Positions 61,130 through 64,000 of a stretch of DNA of 64,000 nt are shown here, piece after piece. Made by a program: the position numbers and the translations under genes. The notes beneath the pieces were generated by a model. That model saw only the letters and a list, made by a program, of their open reading frames with translations, was not told the origin of the DNA and did not search any database. Each line of letters begins with the position of its first letter. The stretch's first letter is position 1. Source of the DNA: Nocardia nova (GTDB lineage: Bacteria; Actinomycetota; Actinomycetes; Mycobacteriales; Mycobacteriaceae); assembly GCF_002933465.1 (NCBI RefSeq), contig NZ_PSZE01000016.1, positions 62,001 to 126,000 of the forward strand, written 5' to 3'.

Positions 61130-61153
61130 GGCCGAAAAGTACAAGTCTTGGCC
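61130..61153. promoter_or_regulatory. second copy of the 24-bp VirS-type element
   Basis: GGCCGAAAAGTACAAGTCTT then GGCC differs from 15807-15830 at three positions. It lies 23 bp from the relic regulator start, as at the first locus (22 bp), and about 360 bp before the intact fadD. Confidence 0.55.
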
Positions 61154-61223
61154 GGTTAGATCATGGATTGGTGAGCGTCTGCTCCCTAACCTCGTGATAC
61201 GCGAGACAAGCGAGGAGCGGAGA

Positions 61224-61466
61224 GTGGGTATTCGTCCGGCAGGCATACGGGTGGCGATCGGCGACGTCGATGCCGACACGCTAGCGGCGACGGCCGCGGA
61301 ACTGACCGCCGTGACGGGTGCCGACGTGATCGCCATCGCGCTGCTCACCGCGATAGCGGAAGGGCTGCGCAAGCGGTTCGGCCGCCTACGGGGCAGCCAC
61401 GACACCGTGTCCAGCGCCGATATGTCGCAGCGAGCGATCTATCTCGAACGTGCGGGCCGGGGCTGA
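61224..61466 (+). pseudogene. SDR fragment relic of the second mymA-like locus
   Basis: GTG 61224 has GAGGAG upstream. IRVAIGDVDADTLAATAAEL matches the early strand of the SDR at 21542 (ARVAIGDIDQQALPEAAAET), but the TGGxxGIG loop before it is missing. The following residues (LLTAIAEGLRKRFGRLRG) come from elsewhere. It appears to be a deletion product joining pieces of a lost operon. Confidence 0.5.
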
Positions 61467-61515
61467 GAACAGGCGCTCTCCAGCAAAAAGTCCTGTCGCA
61501 AGGAGGAATTCGTAT

Positions 61516-63159
61516 ATGGCACACAACCTCGAGAGCCTCACGACCGGGCTCGGTGACGCGGCGGAAGTGCTGCGCGCCGTCGTCCGGCTGCACCAGCGTG
61601 GTGTGGTCGATCTGACGCGCCCGGACCGCGTGGTGCGCATGGCCCGGGAGAACCGGATCTACGGCCCGCCGGCGGCGCTGATCATGGCCGGGGCCCGCTA
61701 TTATCCGCACCAGCCCGCCATCGCCGACGAGCGCGGCGTGCTGACCTACGGTGAACTCGACGTGCAGTCCAACGCGCTGGCCAATGCCCTTCTGGCGCAA
61801 GGACTTACAGCCGGTTCGGTGGTAGGGGTCCTGGCGCGCGACCATCGTGGCCTGGTGCTGGCGATCAGCGCGGCCGGCCGCGCCGGACTGCGGCTGGCCA
61901 TGATGAACACCGGATTCGCCAAGCCGCAGTTCGCCGAGGTGGCCGCGCGGGAGAACGTGCGAGCCATGTTGCACGACAGCGAGTTCGGCGACCTGCTCGA
62001 CGCGCTACCGCCGACGCTGCCGCGCATTCTCACCTGGGTGGACCAGGGGCACGCGGTACCGGCGGGCGCGCGCACCGTGGATGAGCTGATCGACGCCGGC
62101 GACCACCGGATGCCGCCGGCGCCGACGCGGCCGGGTGGTTTCATCATCCTCACCAGCGGTACCACGGGCCTGCCCAAGGGGGCGCCGCGCACCAAGGTGA
62201 CACCGCTGGCGAGTGCGATGATCGCGGACCGAATTCCGTTCCCGCGCAAAGGCAGCGTGGTGATCGTGTCGCCGATTTTCCATTCGACCGGCTTCGGGAC
62301 GTGGACGGTCGCCACCGCGCTGGGCAACAAGACCGTGCTGATGCGCCGTTTCGACGCCGAGGCCACGCTGCGCGCGGTGAGCGAGCACCGCGCCGAGATG
62401 CTGGTCGCGGTACCGACCATGTTGCACCGGCTGGTGTCGCTGAGTCCGGAGATCATCGAGCGCTATGACCTGTCGGCGCTGAAAACCATCGCGGTGGCGG
62501 GCTCGGCGCTCGCCCCGGAGCTGGCGACCCGGGTGCAGGACACCTTCGGCGACGTGCTCTACAACCTCTACGGTTCGACCGAGGTCGCGGTGGCGACGGT
62601 GGCGCAGCCGCACGAATTGCGCCTCGCCCCGGGCACCGTCGGCCGCCCGCCGGTGACGAGCAAGATCGCGTTGTTCGACGACGAGGGCCGCAGGGTCACC
62701 GATCGCAACGTCTCCGGCCGGGTGTTCGTACGCAGCGGTGCGCCGTTCGAGGGTTATACCGACGGCCGCCACAAGCAGTTCATCGACGGGTACATGTCCA
62801 CCGGTGATATGGGCCGGATCGACGACCACGGGCTGCTGCACATCGACGGCCGCGGCGACGACATGATCGTCTCCGGTGGGGAGAACGTCTATCCCCTCGA
62901 GATCGAGAACCTGCTCGCGGCCCGGCCCGACATCGACGACGTGTCGGTCATCGGTGTGCCCGACGAGGAGTTCGGAAAGCGCTTGCGCGCCTACATCGTT
63001 CCGGCGCCCGGCGCCACCGTGGACGACGCGGAGATCAAGGCGTACGTAAAGGCGAACGTGGCGCGCTACAAGGTTCCCCGCGATGTGGTCGTCCTGGACG
63101 AACTGCCCCGCAATGCCACCGGCAAGGTGCTGCGCCGGGCGTTGCAGGAGATGGACTGA
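61516..63159 (+). CDS. fatty acyl-CoA synthetase (FadD13-like)
   Basis: 547 residues, ANL superfamily. The AMP-binding P-loop is FIILTSGTTGLPKGAPR. Motif YNLYGSTEVAVATV and the hinge/core GYMSTGDMGRIDDHGLLHID then GRGDDMIVSGGENV are intact. The catalytic C-terminal Lys is in NATGKVLRR. It activates a fatty or terpenoid acid to the acyl-CoA through an acyl-AMP. AAGGAGG precedes the ATG. It is the complete version of the decayed copy at 17410-18103 and sits behind a copy of the same 24-bp promoter element. Confidence 0.93.
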   Translation: MAHNLESLTTGLGDAAEVLRAVVRLHQRGVVDLTRPDRVVRMARENRIYGPPAALIMAGARYYPHQPAIADERGVLTYGELDVQSNALANALLAQGLTAGSVVGVLARDHRGLVLAISAAGRAGLRLAMMNTGFAKPQFAEVAARENVRAMLHDSEFGDLLDALPPTLPRILTWVDQGHAVPAGARTVDELIDAGDHRMPPAPTRPGGFIILTSGTTGLPKGAPRTKVTPLASAMIADRIPFPRKGSVVIVSPIFHSTGFGTWTVATALGNKTVLMRRFDAEATLRAVSEHRAEMLVAVPTMLHRLVSLSPEIIERYDLSALKTIAVAGSALAPELATRVQDTFGDVLYNLYGSTEVAVATVAQPHELRLAPGTVGRPPVTSKIALFDDEGRRVTDRNVSGRVFVRSGAPFEGYTDGRHKQFIDGYMSTGDMGRIDDHGLLHIDGRGDDMIVSGGENVYPLEIENLLAARPDIDDVSVIGVPDEEFGKRLRAYIVPAPGATVDDAEIKAYVKANVARYKVPRDVVVLDELPRNATGKVLRRALQEMD

Positions 63160-63203
63160 CTCGCGGGCCCCGTCGACGTTGTCGTATCGGTCGAATCCGC
63201 GGC

Positions 63204-63402
63204 TCAGCGGTTGTCGTAGCCGAAGATCTCGGCCGCCGGATCGGTCATCACTTCGCTGGCGCTGGCGCCGGTCTCCCGCCGCCGCACGTGGTCGAGGGTC
63301 AGGTCCAGGCAGCGCTGCGCGATCGCGTACGCGTGCACCGCGATATCGACCCGCTCGGTGACGAAAGCCGCACCGAGCAGCGCGAATCCACGCGGGATAG
63401 GC
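63204..63402 (-). pseudogene. C-terminal fragment of an unidentified protein
   Basis: A ~65-codon open frame with good codon bias (FALLGAAFVTERVDIAVHAY, then AIAQRCLDLTLDHVRRRETG, AAEIFGYDNR and stop), helical throughout, resembling the last helices of an acyl-CoA-dehydrogenase-like or oxygenase protein. A stop and unrelated sequence lie upstream, so only the tail is left. Confidence 0.4.
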
Positions 63403-63454
63403 GGTGGGGCGGTCTATTCGGATGTCGTCGCGGGACGATCCGGACGGGTGTGGA

Positions 63455-64000
63455 TCAGTCGATGGTTCCGGTCAGAATGGGTGCGACGGCGGCGCGGGCG
63501 ACGCGTTCGGCGGCCGCGGGATCGGTCAGATCGATGGCGTGGCTCGGTGTGGCCAGGTAGCCGATGATCAGGTGCACCAGGGCGTCGGCCTGGGCATCGG
63601 GGTCACGGAGCGGGATCTTGCCGTCCGCCTGGGCTTTGCCGATATTCGCGCGAATGGCAGTGAAGGCCAAGGTGATCGGTGACGGATCGCCCTGTCCGAG
63701 AGCCTGGATGAGTTCGGCTCGGCGCAGCGGGTCGGCATCGCGGAACAGGATGTGGTCGCCCAGCCCCAGCCCGGTGAGGAAGCCGAGCACCACCTGTTCG
63801 GTGGGATCGGTGACTTCGGTGAAGCGGTCGGCGAGGTCGGCCAGGATGCGGCCGATATCGCGCGCCAGTGCCCGTTCGAACAGCTGGTCCTTGCCGGTGT
63901 AGCGGCGAAACAGCGTCGTGCGGCCGACCCCGGCCTCGGCCGCGATGTCGTCCATGGTGGCCTCGCGGGTGCCGCGGCGCGCCAGGACTCGCAACGCGGC
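63455..64000 (-). CDS. TetR-family regulator, 5'-truncated by window edge
   Basis: At least 180 residues. The TetR HTH is VLARRGTREATMDDIAAEAG then VGRTTLFRRYTGKDQLFERA. The C-terminal domain has AELIQALGQGDPSPITLAF and ends VAPILTGTID. The start lies past 64000. It converges on the fadD locus across a 290-bp interval with a gene fragment, so regulation of fadD is possible but not shown. Confidence 0.88.
   Translation of the reverse strand, partial: AALRVLARRGTREATMDDIAAEAGVGRTTLFRRYTGKDQLFERALARDIGRILADLADRFTEVTDPTEQVVLGFLTGLGLGDHILFRDADPLRRAELIQALGQGDPSPITLAFTAIRANIGKAQADGKIPLRDPDAQADALVHLIIGYLATPSHAIDLTDPAAAERVARAAVAPILTGTID

Overview
The window is high-GC DNA with actinobacterial gene style: GTG starts, four-base GTGA/ATGA overlaps between neighbours, and several apparently leaderless genes. 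Its content fits a mycolic-acid-containing actinomycete, most likely Nocardia or a close relative. The evidence is a cyclopropane-mycolate-synthase-like methyltransferase, a wax ester synthase/DGAT, a virS/mymA-like operon, and the general gene families. No rRNA, tRNA, CRISPR array or prophage was recognised. The species call is inference.

Layout. 1-6.3 kb: a sulfur-acquisition-like block. An LLM flavin monooxygenase, an acyl-CoA-dehydrogenase-like oxidoreductase and an ABC solute-binding lipoprotein lie on the minus strand. They diverge from a LysR regulator and a 3-mercaptopyruvate-type sulfurtransferase, followed by a convergent GlcD-like FAD oxidase. 6.8-9.0 kb: two mutually truncated, decayed insertion sequences abutting a CopC-CopD copper gene that seems to have lost its start. 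9-14.6 kb: GrpB, GFA, MerR and aldose epimerase genes.

14.8-24.5 kb: a virS/mymA-like operon. A divergent AraC/VirS-type regulator faces aldehyde dehydrogenase, a wrecked fadD, flavin monooxygenase, WS/DGAT, a membrane protein, an SDR, a membrane-anchored linalool-dehydratase-like protein and a 40-residue peptide. A relic of a second copy of this locus, with the fadD intact, lies at 61.0-63.2 kb and shares a 24-bp promoter-proximal element. 24.6-27.1 kb: a gene graveyard (CrtI-like, carboxylic acid reductase, dihydroxyphthalate-decarboxylase-like and XRE fragments).

27.3-35.4 kb: mycolate methyltransferase, XRE regulator with aldo/keto reductase, MetE-like protein, secreted lipase, and relics of IS5, IS256, a zinc alcohol dehydrogenase and DUF427. 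35.8-42.4 kb: a tight carbohydrate operon (GH43-like, fucose/arabinose-isomerase-like, broken FGGY kinase, GH172/DUF2961, zinc polyol dehydrogenase, xylulokinase). I suggest it handles D-arabinose/pentitol sugars. 49.1-50.8 kb carries DhaK/DhaL, and 53.2-56.4 kb a three-gene sugar ABC importer that could feed it.

42.6-48.7 kb: CYTH protein, XRE-DUF5919 regulator, a string of tiny overlapping ORFs, a secreted protein, a cold-shock-like protein, arginyl-tRNA synthetase and a Nudix hydrolase. A 43-nt element is duplicated ahead of the last two. 57-64 kb: an ArsR/SRPBCC stress module with visible operators, a GNAT-ComB fusion, two small membrane proteins, the second fadD locus and a TetR regulator cut by the window end.

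The most notable signals are the complementary decay of the two mymA-like loci, the LinD-like membrane protein, the GH172-centred sugar operon, the triplicated start region of the ABC permease gene, and the repeated leader flanking argS.
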